Positions 1-8,745 of a stretch of DNA of 33,841 nucleotides are shown one piece after another. The notes below the pieces were generated by a model. That model searched no databases. It saw nothing but the letters and a program-made list of their open reading frames with translations, and was not told where the DNA came from. The DNA is from TH1177 sp042138015 (lineage in GTDB: Archaea; Thermoproteota; Nitrososphaeria; Nitrososphaerales; Nitrososphaeraceae): assembly GCA_042138015.1 (NCBI GenBank), contig JBHIVA010000023.1, forward strand, positions 1 to 33,841, written 5' to 3'. The translations under genes were made by a program, and so were the position numbers. The first letter of the stretch is position 1. Each line of letters starts with the position of its first letter.

Positions 1-158
1 ATGAATATATCGCAAAATATCCTACACCAGAAGAAGCCTCAAAACATGCTATGGAAGCAAAAGTAACAATGCATCACTTTGAGAATGCAGTAAAAAAGGT
101 AAAGAATCAGAGAGAGATGAAACCTGGAACAAAGAGTGGACATTCCCAATATGGATAG
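1..158 (+). CDS. C-terminal end of a CDC48/VCP-like AAA ATPase (partial)
   Basis: An open frame enters from the left edge (reading from base 3) and stops with TAG at 156-158, giving about 51 residues. The stretch VTMHHFENAVKKVK followed by a charged, glycine-rich tail resembles the end of archaeal CDC48-type AAA ATPases, where a final helix (T-M-x-H-F-E-x-A-x-K-K-V) follows the second ATPase ring domain. CDC48 unfolds and extracts proteins using ATP. No Walker motif lies inside the window, so the call rests only on this tail. A T-rich run about 35 bases after the stop (190-203) could end the transcript. Confidence 0.6.
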   Translation, partial: EYIAKYPTPEEASKHAMEAKVTMHHFENAVKKVKNQREMKPGTKSGHSQYG

Positions 159-757
159 TCAAATGTGATAAAATTATTTTATTCCTCTACTCCTTTTTTG
201 TAAAAATAAAATTATCACAAATGATGTAATTTTTTGTTTTCATATTTAATTAATAATGATTCTAATGAATTTTTTCCAATTATATATGAAATAAGTAATT
301 AATTATGTAAAAATTAACCAATTAAATAAATAAAAACTTAATTTAATCTCCTTTAATTTAGTTGAGTTAATGAATACTATTGTTTTTATATCATATATGA
401 GCATTATCAAGTATCAACTTTAGTATCATTATTGTATCATTACAATTACAATTACATTCTAGTTGTCAGATTACTACTGCACATTATTTTGTGAAATTTA
501 TTAGCTTTTTCCCTGTTTTTTCTCATATATTATTAAAATTTCATTAGAATTAATTGCTCTAAAGATATAAACACTGTTAAAGTAATTATATTATAAAATT
601 AAATCATTAAAATCTCAATTTAAGCCTTCATAATACCAGTGAACTATAAAAAAGTAATAAGAAATAGACCTAACTTCAATGTTAAATGAGAAAAAAACCA
701 GAAAATTTTGAATTTTTTCTATAGCTAACCTAATCACCTTAGGATTCATATAATTAT
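159..757. other. Gene-free AT-rich intergenic stretch
   Basis: About 600 bases without a convincing open frame on either strand. Visible structure is limited to a T-rich tract near 190-203 suitable for archaeal termination, and three head-to-tail copies of a 6-base ATTACA unit near 440-457. I see no tRNA, hairpin-rich RNA or gene remnant. Its 3' end leads into the promoter of the radical SAM gene. Confidence 0.6.
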
Positions 758-758
758 A

Positions 759-798
759 TTTATATATTAATAGAATCGATTCAACAAATTAAGGAAGA
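759..798 (+). promoter_or_regulatory. TATA box and Shine-Dalgarno of the radical SAM gene
   Basis: TTTATATA at 759-766 is a good archaeal TATA box; transcription would start near 788-790. A purine-rich GGAAGAG at 793-799 sits about five bases before the ATG at 804, so unlike many genes here this one seems to have a short leader with a ribosome binding site. Confidence 0.45.
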
Positions 799-803
799 GA
801 ATT

Positions 804-2510
804 ATGGAATTAATACAGATATCGAATGTTACAAGAAAAGTTTCTACAAGTAAAAAAACTATCAGATTTACTCAGAGTATATGTCCTGACTGTAATATGA
901 TCCTTGATGCTGAAGTATTCGAAAGAGATGGGAAAGTATTCATGACAAAAACATGTCCATCACATGGCGAATGCGAAGAATTGTATTTTGGTTCTTTCGA
1001 GATGTACAAGAAATTTAGTACTTATTGGAAAGATGGCAAAGGAGCTCATGCACCTAACGTAATGGTAGACAAATGTGCTTGCCCAACAAATTGTGGTTTA
1101 TGTACCAATCACTTATCACATTCAGGCTTATCAAATATGATCGTTACCAACCGATGTGACTTGACATGTTGGTACTGTTTCTTTTATGTAAAGAAGGGTC
1201 TAGAAGGCGCATATCTTTACGAACCAAATTATGAACAAATTAGAGCGATGATGAAAACTCTTAAAGCAGAAAGACCAATAGCTGGAAATTCAATTCAGGT
1301 TACAGGTGGCGAACCGATGTTACGTGATGATATAACAGATGTAATAAAAATTATGAAAGAAGAAGGGGTAGATCATGTTCAATTAAATACTAACGGTATC
1401 AAATTAGCAATGTCGCCAGAAACAATGCGTCAGGTAAGAACAGCTGGTGTAAGCAATCTTTATCTTTCATTTGATGGTGTTACACCCAGAACTAATCCAA
1501 AGAATCATTGGGAAGTTCCCTACACTCTTGAATCTGCACGAAAATGTGGAATGACTGTTGTTTTTGTTCCAACAGTAATAAAATCCATAAACGATCATGA
1601 ATTAGGTGGAATAATCGGATATGCGCAAAAGAATATGGATGTCGTACATGCAGTAAACTTCCAGCCTGTTTCACTTACTGGAAGAATGAATAAGAAGGAG
1701 AGAGAAAAATATAGAATAACAATTCCAGATTGTATTGAACGAATTGAAGAACAAACGAATGGCGAAATTTCTAAAGATTCTTGGTTACCAGTTCCATCCT
1801 GTATGCCTATGACCGATGTAATAGAAGCATTTAGTAAAAAACCAAAATACGAATTATCTATTCACTTTGCTTGTGGTGCAGGAACATATGTGTTTGAAGA
1901 CGTGCAAACTAAAAAACTAATACCTTTGACCTCTTTTGTAGATATTAAAGGTTTATTGGAGTATTTCGAAGAGAAAGCGGATGAATTACGCTCTGGAGCT
2001 AATAGATATTGGACAATGCTTGAAGTTGTTCGTAAACTAAACCAATTTGTAGATAGAACAAAACAACCTCATGGTCTTAATTTGGCAAAGATGTTCTCAA
2101 GTATACTTTTGAAACGTAATTTCGATGCTGTAGGCTCATGGCATGTTAGGTCTCTTTTCCTTGGTATGATGCATTTCCAAGATAAATATAATGAAGATTT
2201 AGAAAGGTTGCAAAGATGTGATATCCATTACTTGACACCTGACCTTAGGATAGTCCCATTCTGTGCATTTAATGTTATTCCAGAATGGTATAGAGATAGA
2301 ATTCAAAAGAAGTATAGTATTCCAGTTGAAGAATGGGAAAAGCAACATGGTCAAACACTAGAAGCCGGATTATATAGAGGATTAATGAGACGTGGTAAAC
2401 CAGAAGCTCAAATGGGTTGTGCTTTATCTGAAATGCACAAGGCCGCTGCACAAAGTGAGATAGAAGATCATAAAGCAGTAGATTTAAGAAATGGTATGGC
2501 TGGCGCATAA
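804..2510 (+). CDS. Radical SAM protein of the Tes/Grs (MJ0619-like) family, probable tetraether lipid enzyme
   Basis: 568 residues. The radical SAM cluster motif is C118-x3-C122-x2-C125 (NRCDLTCWYC), followed by the SAM-binding GGEP at 168-171. In front is a cysteine-rich region (C27/C30, C51/C57, C91/C93/C97/C100) and further cysteines lie in the C-terminal half (about C332, C360, C474, C487, C553), fitting auxiliary iron-sulfur and rubredoxin-like sites. This layout matches the archaeal family that includes tetraether synthase (Tes), which joins two archaeol lipids into GDGT, and the GDGT ring synthases GrsA/GrsB. Thaumarchaea usually carry several paralogues, and I cannot tell Tes from Grs by eye; a role in GDGT ring formation, including crenarchaeol, is equally possible. 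Monocistronic, with its own TATA box and a T-rich end. Confidence 0.8.
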   Translation: MELIQISNVTRKVSTSKKTIRFTQSICPDCNMILDAEVFERDGKVFMTKTCPSHGECEELYFGSFEMYKKFSTYWKDGKGAHAPNVMVDKCACPTNCGLCTNHLSHSGLSNMIVTNRCDLTCWYCFFYVKKGLEGAYLYEPNYEQIRAMMKTLKAERPIAGNSIQVTGGEPMLRDDITDVIKIMKEEGVDHVQLNTNGIKLAMSPETMRQVRTAGVSNLYLSFDGVTPRTNPKNHWEVPYTLESARKCGMTVVFVPTVIKSINDHELGGIIGYAQKNMDVVHAVNFQPVSLTGRMNKKEREKYRITIPDCIERIEEQTNGEISKDSWLPVPSCMPMTDVIEAFSKKPKYELSIHFACGAGTYVFEDVQTKKLIPLTSFVDIKGLLEYFEEKADELRSGANRYWTMLEVVRKLNQFVDRTKQPHGLNLAKMFSSILLKRNFDAVGSWHVRSLFLGMMHFQDKYNEDLERLQRCDIHYLTPDLRIVPFCAFNVIPEWYRDRIQKKYSIPVEEWEKQHGQTLEAGLYRGLMRRGKPEAQMGCALSEMHKAAAQSEIEDHKAVDLRNGMAGA

Positions 2511-2516
2511 AATATC

Positions 2517-2533
2517 TTTTTATTCCTTTTTTT
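2517..2533 (+). terminator. T-rich transcription terminator after the radical SAM gene
   Basis: Two T runs (TTTTATTCC then seven T) start seven bases after the stop codon. Archaeal RNA polymerase ends transcription on such runs without a hairpin. Confidence 0.4.
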
Positions 2534-2669
2534 AAACACAAATTATGACAAATTGTAAATATAAAATTTAATATTACTCAAATCAAATCTTGTTTATCTA
2601 TTTTATTCAATAACAATTCAATAACTTGCAATAACTTTAATTGACGTATCATTATAATCGAATAATATT

Positions 2670-3533
2670 ATGTCTGCAATGAAATATGTTCTTCTTGAAC
2701 CTATGGGCGAAATAGCATTAATCAAGATCAACAGACCAGAAGCGCTAAATTCTATGAATCTAGATGTTATATGGGAATTATCTAAAACTATTGATATTGT
2801 TGGAGTTGATGACTCTATTAAAGCAGTTATCATAACTGGTTCGGGTGAAAAATCTTTTTGTGCTGGAGCTGATATATCTTATATGGTTAATATAGGACCT
2901 GTCGAAGCTGAAAAATATGCATCTTCAGCCCAAGCAGTACTAAACAAAATAGAAAAATTAGAAAAACCAGTAATTGCTGCAGTAAATGGCTTTGCATTGG
3001 GTGGAGGATGTGAATTAGCCCTTGTATGTGATATAAGAATAGCATCATCTAACGCAAAATTAGGTCAGCCAGAGGTAACAATTGGTATTCCTCCTGGTTG
3101 GGGAGGAACTCAAAGGCTACTAAGAATAGTAGGGCCATCTAAAGCAAAAGAATTAATTTTTACTGGAAAAATGATTAATGCTGACGAAGCATACGAAATA
3201 GGCCTTGTCAATAATGTAGTTAAATTAGATGATAAAGATGAAATACCAGATCAAGTTTCTCAAGACGATGTAGTTAAAGTAAAGGAAAGAGACAAAGAAA
3301 TTGCTAAAATTTTGAATAAAAAGCTAATAAATGAAACGCTCTCATTAACAAAGGAAATCACAAAAAATAGTTATAATGCCATAAAAACTAGCAAGTTCTT
3401 GATAAATAAAGGAATGGACATGGATATAGATTCAGGTCTAAGAATGGAAATATATGGATGGGCATTATGCTTTGCACATGAGGATCGCCAGAAACTTATG
3501 TCAGATTTTCTGAATAAAAGTAAAAAGAAATAA
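2670..3533 (+). CDS. Enoyl-CoA hydratase/crotonase, likely 3-hydroxypropionyl-CoA dehydratase/crotonyl-CoA hydratase
   Basis: 287-residue crotonase-fold protein. The CoA/oxyanion-hole stretch AGADIS (65-70) and ALGGGCELA (109-117) are present, and both catalytic glutamates of true hydratases are there: E115 in GGCELA and E135 in GQPEVTIG. In ammonia-oxidising thaumarchaea a crotonase of this type (Nmar_1308) dehydrates 3-hydroxypropionyl-CoA and hydrates crotonyl-CoA in the 3-hydroxypropionate/4-hydroxybutyrate carbon-fixation cycle; I infer the same role. The protein is about 25 residues longer than usual because of a charged insertion near 186-212. The ATG at 2670 lies about 28 bases from a TTTAATT box at 2634-2640, so the message is probably leaderless; an ATG three codons on is an alternative start. 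Confidence 0.8.
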   Translation: MSAMKYVLLEPMGEIALIKINRPEALNSMNLDVIWELSKTIDIVGVDDSIKAVIITGSGEKSFCAGADISYMVNIGPVEAEKYASSAQAVLNKIEKLEKPVIAAVNGFALGGGCELALVCDIRIASSNAKLGQPEVTIGIPPGWGGTQRLLRIVGPSKAKELIFTGKMINADEAYEIGLVNNVVKLDDKDEIPDQVSQDDVVKVKERDKEIAKILNKKLINETLSLTKEITKNSYNAIKTSKFLINKGMDMDIDSGLRMEIYGWALCFAHEDRQKLMSDFLNKSKKK

Positions 3534-3618
3534 AGAGAAAAAATTTGGACTTTATAAATTAGAATTATTTGAAAGTTGGACGATAACGATACATCTTACA
3601 ATATGTGTGGTTATTCAA

Positions 3619-4560
3619 TTAAATAATTTTTGCACCACTACTAGCCTTGCACAAATAAACCTTACTTGCTATATGTGACTCATTGAATCCTGCTTGAATT
3701 GCATTGAGGATATTTTCAGAATTTCTATCCGTTTTTAAAATCGCTATAATTGATGGTCCTGCGCCGCTGATGGTAAAAGCAAGTGCACCTGCATCAAGTG
3801 CATATTTTTTCACAATTTCATAACTAGGTATCAACTTCTTTCTAACAGGCTCTATTATCATATCATCTATCCCTTTTGAAATCATATGTACATCCTTTAA
3901 AGCAAATCCAGCAACTACAGTACTAGCGTTAGAAATATTCTGTATAACATTTTCTAAAGACACATTCTTTGGAAGTATATTTCTGGCTGCTTCTGTCTTC
4001 TTTTTAGGTACTGTAATCTGAGGAATTCCTACTATGATATTGAGATCAGAAGGAGGCTCTATTTTTATAAATTCTATTTTTGGCGAGTTTCTCACTATTA
4101 CGAAACCACCTAACAATGATGATGCAACATTATCATAATGTTTTGTACCTGCAGATGCAATTTCTCCTTCTGCAGCATAATCTACCAACCGATTATCATT
4201 TATTTTTAATTCAAATAACTTGTTAAATGCAAATGCTGCTGCTACAGAGGAAGCTGAACTACTACCAATCCCATACCCGCTAGGAACTCCCTTGAAAATA
4301 TCTATCTCTATGTCATATAAAATTCCGAAATCTTTAGCCATTTTTCTAACTACTAGACCAGAAGAATTCTGTTCCGTTTCAATAGGAACTTCTGAACCTG
4401 ATTGAATAATTTGATTGATTGTAATTTTATTATTTTTCGAATGTTTTCTAGTTAACTTTACTTTGTCTTCAAATAAATCTAATGCTAGTCCAAAAATATC
4501 AAAGCCTGGACCCAAATTAGCAGTAGAAGAAGGCGCCGTAGCAGTGCAAGTATCTGTCAT
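3619..4560 (-). CDS. thrB: Homoserine kinase (GHMP kinase family)
   Basis: About 313 residues. The start has the conserved APSSTANLGPGFD signature of homoserine kinases, and the GHMP ATP-binding loop PSGYGIGSSSASS lies at about residues 94-107; a glycine-rich SGAGPS motif near the C-terminus completes the family pattern. The enzyme phosphorylates L-homoserine with ATP on the way to threonine. I chose the ATG at 4560; a TTG two codons upstream (4566) overlaps the stop of the preceding GPN GTPase gene. Either way the two genes touch and should be translated from one message. The upstream AAGGAG lies inside the end of the GTPase gene, 13 bases from the TTG and 19 from the ATG. Confidence 0.9.
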   Translation of the reverse strand: MTDTCTATAPSSTANLGPGFDIFGLALDLFEDKVKLTRKHSKNNKITINQIIQSGSEVPIETEQNSSGLVVRKMAKDFGILYDIEIDIFKGVPSGYGIGSSSASSVAAAFAFNKLFELKINDNRLVDYAAEGEIASAGTKHYDNVASSLLGGFVIVRNSPKIEFIKIEPPSDLNIIVGIPQITVPKKKTEAARNILPKNVSLENVIQNISNASTVVAGFALKDVHMISKGIDDMIIEPVRKKLIPSYEIVKKYALDAGALAFTISGAGPSIIAILKTDRNSENILNAIQAGFNESHIASKVYLCKASSGAKII

Positions 4561-4562
4561 AT

Positions 4563-5321
4563 TCAATATTGAATTTCTTCTCCTTGATTAAGTATTCTGG
4601 TTAAGGTAGCAGATAGTTCTATAAATCCATTCAAAGTTAAATTGGACACAGGAATTAAATCTGAATTTAAACCATTTTCAAAAATATTTCTAATAATATC
4701 TTTGCTAAGAAGAGAAAATTCAAAATTATCTTCATTATCTAATGATTCTCTTAAAGCTGAGTTAGAAGATGTCCATTCGAGGATACTTTCGAGATTGTTC
4801 AATATCAAATCTTTTTTTGAGAGAACGTTGATCTGTGCTGTTTTCAGTCTTAAATTAATAGAAGTGGATAATAATGATAACGATACAAAATTTATAGGTG
4901 AGGAAACAAGTACTCCATCCATTAAAAAGATAGTTGCCTTATTTTCTGAATGAATATTATAGACAAAATACGCTCCACTAGATCTGTATGCAAAGAGTTC
5001 AATCTGACCTGGAGTATCAACCAAAACATACTCTGGATTTAATTCGCTGATATCATCTTGAATTTCTTGAATCTTTGTTGCAATTAAGTCATATGCCATA
5101 ATTATAGAACCATTAGGTCCAAGTCCATACCTTTCTTTTAGCTCAGTAATATCAATATAATTTCTAATATCAATATCTGGAATATACGGCAAGTCTTCTA
5201 CTGCAGGATCTAAATTTAATGCAATAGAATTATTTTCACGATCTTGATACCATTGTTCGAGATTTGAAGTCAATAATGATTTACCGGAACCGGCCGTTCC
5301 AGTAATAAAAATCATTTTCAT
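4563..5321 (-). CDS. GPN-loop GTPase (Npa3/XAB1 family)
   Basis: 252 residues. The P-loop is GTAGSGKS (8-15), the family-defining Gly-Pro-Asn is at 68-70, the G3 motif DTPGQIE begins at 102, and an SKKD near 167-171 stands in for NKxD. GPN GTPases are dimeric; the eukaryotic members help assemble and import RNA polymerase II, and the archaeal role is not settled. It is the first gene of a two-gene unit with homoserine kinase, with no intergenic space. A possible TATA element (CGATTTAAAAA on the minus strand, about 5355-5365) precedes it. Family call is firm, cellular role unknown. Confidence 0.9.
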   Translation of the reverse strand: MKMIFITGTAGSGKSLLTSNLEQWYQDRENNSIALNLDPAVEDLPYIPDIDIRNYIDITELKERYGLGPNGSIIMAYDLIATKIQEIQDDISELNPEYVLVDTPGQIELFAYRSSGAYFVYNIHSENKATIFLMDGVLVSSPINFVSLSLLSTSINLRLKTAQINVLSKKDLILNNLESILEWTSSNSALRESLDNEDNFEFSLLSKDIIRNIFENGLNSDLIPVSNLTLNGFIELSATLTRILNQGEEIQY

Positions 5322-5430
5322 ATTAATTTATTTATCAATGTACAAATATTATGGTTTTTAAATCGCACCTTTTTTTATTATAATAACCACAATCCCTGAA
5401 TAAAAAAGTTATATTCTATTAAATTGATTG

Positions 5431-5440
5431 ATTATTATAT
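5431..5440 (+). promoter_or_regulatory. TATA box for the flippase-like gene
   Basis: ATTATTATAT centred about 33 bases before a GTG start codon. With the usual 25-base spacing the transcript would begin a few bases before the GTG, supporting that start and an almost leaderless message. Confidence 0.35.
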
Positions 5441-5468
5441 ACCTAAATTAGTTTACTGATTAGATAAA

Positions 5469-6497
5469 GTGAACTGGCGACTAATAGCAATTATTGTTAG
5501 TCTTCTTCCTATGATTCTCTTATTCATATTTTCGCCTATATCTCTAAGTGATATTTTCAGCGTAGGAGTAGTTCCTTTTTTACTTTCAGTTGCCTTTAGT
5601 TTGGGCAAGGTATTTTTACAAGCCTATAGGTTTAAATATTTTGTAGACAAGTTTTTGGGATATAAATTAGCCTCTTCTTCTAAACTCATATTGGTTCGAG
5701 TTGGTAGTGAATTTGTGACTAATACCACACCATCATATGTTGGAGGAGAAATAGTTAGAATTGCTTGGTTAACTAAGAAAAATGTTCCACCTGGAATAGC
5801 AGCTTGGATTGCTACAATGGAAATAATTGCTGATGTATTCGTCGGAACAATTCTTTCATTAATGGCTGGAACTATTGCTATTTACAACGGAGCTACATTA
5901 ATAGGAACAATAATTATTTTAGTTTCAATTACCGTTTTAGGCTTTTGGTTACTAGTAGTTACTTTTTCAGCTAAATATAATATTCAATTACCTAATTTTG
6001 TAACAAAATTAATTAAAAAATTTCTATCTAAAGAAAGATCCCAAAAAATCATCAATTATACAAATGTTGCTATAGCTGATCTATGTATAATGAGTAAAGA
6101 GAATTTCAACTCTTCAAAAACAATTAAGATTTTCTTTGTCGGTATAGTTATCACATTTTTTGCGTTTGTATCTCAAGGTATGTCTTTTTTAATATTAGGT
6201 GGATTAGTCGAACCAAAATTAGGATTGTATAATTCTATCCTAGCAACTGCTGCTTCGACTCAATTAGGTAGTCTGCCTATAACCATTGGAGGCTCTGGTA
6301 TAACCGAATTGGGTTTATGGGCATACGTTTCTGGATTGGATCGCATTCCATCATTGAATGATGTATTAGAGGACTCTCACTTAACCGTAATAATATCTTG
6401 GAGGATCGCATCTTATCATATTCCATTGATTATCATGTGGATAGCGTTAATGAAAATTACGGTAGATAAAGGAATCTCTATTAGAAAACCAAAATAG
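5469..6497 (+). CDS. Flippase-like integral membrane protein (LPG synthase transmembrane-region family, UPF0104)
   Basis: 342 residues starting with GTG. About eight or nine hydrophobic segments span the protein. The conserved stretch with TNTTPSYVGGEIVRI (about residues 85-99) and the later SQLGSLPITIGGSGITELGL region are hallmarks of the family related to the membrane half of lysylphosphatidylglycerol synthase. Archaeal members are often annotated as lipid or glycolipid flippase-like, but substrate and activity are not known from sequence. The gene stands alone, divergent from the GPN GTPase and convergent with the next gene. The soluble aminoacyl-transferase domain of bacterial MprF is absent. 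Confidence 0.75.
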   Translation: MNWRLIAIIVSLLPMILLFIFSPISLSDIFSVGVVPFLLSVAFSLGKVFLQAYRFKYFVDKFLGYKLASSSKLILVRVGSEFVTNTTPSYVGGEIVRIAWLTKKNVPPGIAAWIATMEIIADVFVGTILSLMAGTIAIYNGATLIGTIIILVSITVLGFWLLVVTFSAKYNIQLPNFVTKLIKKFLSKERSQKIINYTNVAIADLCIMSKENFNSSKTIKIFFVGIVITFFAFVSQGMSFLILGGLVEPKLGLYNSILATAASTQLGSLPITIGGSGITELGLWAYVSGLDRIPSLNDVLEDSHLTVIISWRIASYHIPLIIMWIALMKITVDKGISIRKPK

Positions 6498-6590
6498 TTA
6501 GTTTATTTAGTCGATAATAGACAATCTATAGGATAGAGTTAGATACTTGATAGTTCAAAATTTGAAATAGGGTTCAATAAATGAAATTTA

Positions 6591-7022
6591 TTATTCTTCT
6601 TCGCTGTCATTCATAGTTGAGGATATTCCTTCAGATTCAACATCCATCAGTTGTAACTCAACTAATTCAAACTGAAAAATATAATCCATTTCCAACATAT
6701 ACTGCATTTTAAGAAATTCTCTAGTTTTATCACTAAGTTTACCTTTGGACATTTTTATTTTAAATTCATATACAAATCCCTTCATGAATTTTGAAAAATC
6801 ATGGAATATTGGTACATCAATCCCCTCTACAATAGTTCTTCCATCAGGTAGTGCTTCATACAATTGTATATCTAATTTTTTATCTTTATCGTAGATCTCT
6901 AGTATATAGCCAACTCGATTTAATGTTTCAAACTCACTTAATTCAATAGACCTTATTTCTTCTTCGACCCATTTGGGAATACCTTCCTTTTCAGATGTCT
7001 TGCTAGAGCTTTTTCTCGGCAT
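6591..7022 (-). CDS. Small acidic protein of unknown function
   Basis: 143 residues with a basic N-terminal tail (lysine/serine-rich, first 15 residues), a mixed middle containing PDGRTIVEGIDVPIFHDF, and a strongly acidic, serine-rich C-terminus. No signal peptide or membrane segment is visible and no catalytic motif that I recognise. Codon use and composition are like the neighbours, and the ATG start follows an AT-rich promoter-like region. It is probably a lineage-conserved cytoplasmic protein. Its 3' end faces the flippase-like gene across about 90 bases. Confidence 0.65.
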   Translation of the reverse strand: MPRKSSSKTSEKEGIPKWVEEEIRSIELSEFETLNRVGYILEIYDKDKKLDIQLYEALPDGRTIVEGIDVPIFHDFSKFMKGFVYEFKIKMSKGKLSDKTREFLKMQYMLEMDYIFQFELVELQLMDVESEGISSTMNDSEEE

Positions 7023-7271
7023 TTTATTAATATAAAATATTTTACTAGATAAAAGCTTTCACGCTATAGTTAAATTTCAACTATGACCATATTTAGTTCA
7101 TATCTGTTAAAAACTCGTAAAGAAAAGGTAATATTCTTAATTACGAATAGTTTCAGTTAAAATATAGATTCAACTTTATTATGGATCATTAAAGATAAAT
7201 CATATAGGATTTGAAAATAATACATTAATTTTAAAATTAATTTTCATGTTGTAAAATATCATGAGCAATAA

Positions 7272-7865
7272 CTAGCCTATATTATTGTTTTCATATTGGT
7301 CAAAATCAATCTTATTTATTATCTCTGCCAAATTTTTAATATCATTTTCAAAGGTTGACAATAACTGCCTATTATAAATGGTGGCAGCAGGATGATATGT
7401 TATGAAATACTTCCTATGATCCTTTTTAATTATCTTTCCTCTATGATGTGTTAGTGATTTCAAACCAAGTATGTATGAGCTTGCAATATTTCCCAAAATA
7501 CATATCAGTCTTGGTTGTAACAATTCAATTTGTTTGTCAAGGTATTTAGTGCATAGATCTTTTTCCTCATTTTTAGGTTGTCTATTATTTGGAGGCCTGC
7601 ATTTTACAATATTTGTAATGAAAACATCATCCTCATCAATGTCGTACTTTTTTAAGATTTTTCTCAGTATTTTGCCCGCAGCGCCAATAAAAGGTCTTCC
7701 TGCCTGGTCTTCATAAAAACCAGGAGCTTCTCCTATAATCATTAATTGTTTTCTAAATCCTCCTTCCCCCGGAACAGCTTTTTTTCTAAAATTTGATAAG
7801 TGACATAACTTACATATTCTAATATCATTTGCTAGATTATTCAGTAAATTGATATTATAATTCAT
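7272..7865 (-). CDS. Uracil-DNA glycosylase, family 4 (iron-sulfur type)
   Basis: 197 residues. The active-site stretch GEAPGFYEDQAGRPFIG (45-61) and the HPAA motif (158-161) are diagnostic of family 4 UDGs. Four cysteines in the expected spacing, C18, C21, C89 and C105, would bind the [4Fe-4S] cluster; NIVKCRPPNNR (85-95) is the conserved loop carrying the third. The enzyme removes uracil from DNA arising by cytosine deamination or misincorporation, starting base excision repair. Length fits the family. A dUTPase-type gene lies 1.8 kb downstream in window coordinates, so two uracil-control functions are close together though not in one operon. Confidence 0.93.
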   Translation of the reverse strand: MNYNINLLNNLANDIRICKLCHLSNFRKKAVPGEGGFRKQLMIIGEAPGFYEDQAGRPFIGAAGKILRKILKKYDIDEDDVFITNIVKCRPPNNRQPKNEEKDLCTKYLDKQIELLQPRLICILGNIASSYILGLKSLTHHRGKIIKKDHRKYFITYHPAATIYNRQLLSTFENDIKNLAEIINKIDFDQYENNNIG

Positions 7866-8053
7866 TTAGTTTGTTATAATTTTTAAGCATATTAAAAATT
7901 TATTACTTGACAAAAAAGTATATTTAAAAAGCATAATCATGAGCATTGAATTTTTAGCACATTATTTTAGTTGTTTATAAACCTAAAAAACTAGATTAAA
8001 TGACTATTCGTTTATACTAAAGACTAAAATTAGTTTGTTTATTATTTCGCAGT

Positions 8054-8725
8054 ATGATTATAGACAATTGCACATTTCCTGACAATCTGCTTTATGATAT
8101 TGAAAATTTTACGTGGATAGATGTTTCAAACAAAAACTCCATAAAATTAGGGATAACTCCAATCATGATGTCTATTTCTGGAAAGTTACTATCAGTTAGA
8201 ATAAAAGAAGAAAACCAGACAGTTGACAGGGGAAAACGTATTGGTTCAATCGAGAGTTTAAAATATTTCGGCATATTAAGATCACCTATTTGTGGGAAAA
8301 TAGAAAAAAACAATAAAAAAATTATCGAACAACCTAAGTTGGTAAATGATAGTCCTTATGAATATGGGTGGTTTGTTAAGATCAATCCGTCAAATTTGGA
8401 AGAGGATATCAAATATTTGAAGAATATACACGATTGCAATAAGATATTCCACGAAACTATAAAAAATCTAGGTATACGATGTTTCAAATTTTTTCCGGAT
8501 CATGAACTATATGAAATCGGATCAGAATGTGCAGCGACACTTTCAAAATTGGATGATCTAATTCCTAGAATTAAGATAGGAGAGATAATATATTTAGTAT
8601 CTGATGATATAACCGCTGATTTGGAACTCGAGAGATGGTCCAAAGAACGCTCTCAAACTATAGTAGATATGAGAAAAGAAGAAAATTATTTTCACTTTTT
8701 GATAAGAAAAAAAAATGGCAATTAA
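8054..8725 (+). CDS. GcvH-like lipoyl-carrier domain fused to a TusA-like sulfur-carrier domain
   Basis: 223 residues in two parts. Residues 1-115 follow the glycine-cleavage H-protein pattern: WIDVSN, LGIT, then IESLKYFGILRSP (67-79), where K70 occupies the lipoyl-lysine position of the ESVKA motif, and a closing NDSPYEYGWFVKI. Residues about 135-220 look like TusA: GIRCF (140-144) resembles the GLRCPxP active-cysteine motif with C143 as carrier, then a loop, then the VSDDITADLELERW and FLIRKK strands typical of TusA. The CPxP prolines are not conserved and extra residues sit between the cysteine and the first helix. I infer a protein that could carry lipoate and sulfur. It converges, 20 bases apart, with a rhodanese gene, fitting sulfur-transfer chemistry. 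Fold calls are by eye. Confidence 0.7.
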   Translation: MIIDNCTFPDNLLYDIENFTWIDVSNKNSIKLGITPIMMSISGKLLSVRIKEENQTVDRGKRIGSIESLKYFGILRSPICGKIEKNNKKIIEQPKLVNDSPYEYGWFVKINPSNLEEDIKYLKNIHDCNKIFHETIKNLGIRCFKFFPDHELYEIGSECAATLSKLDDLIPRIKIGEIIYLVSDDITADLELERWSKERSQTIVDMRKEENYFHFLIRKKNGN

Positions 8726-8745
8726 AAAATTAATTATTTGAATAA

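Noticed and set aside
7224..7241. 18-bp perfect AT palindrome ATTAATTTTAAAATTAAT
   Set aside because: It is made only of A and T in an AT-rich gap, so it is likely by chance; a weak hairpin end for the glycosylase transcript is possible but not supportable.
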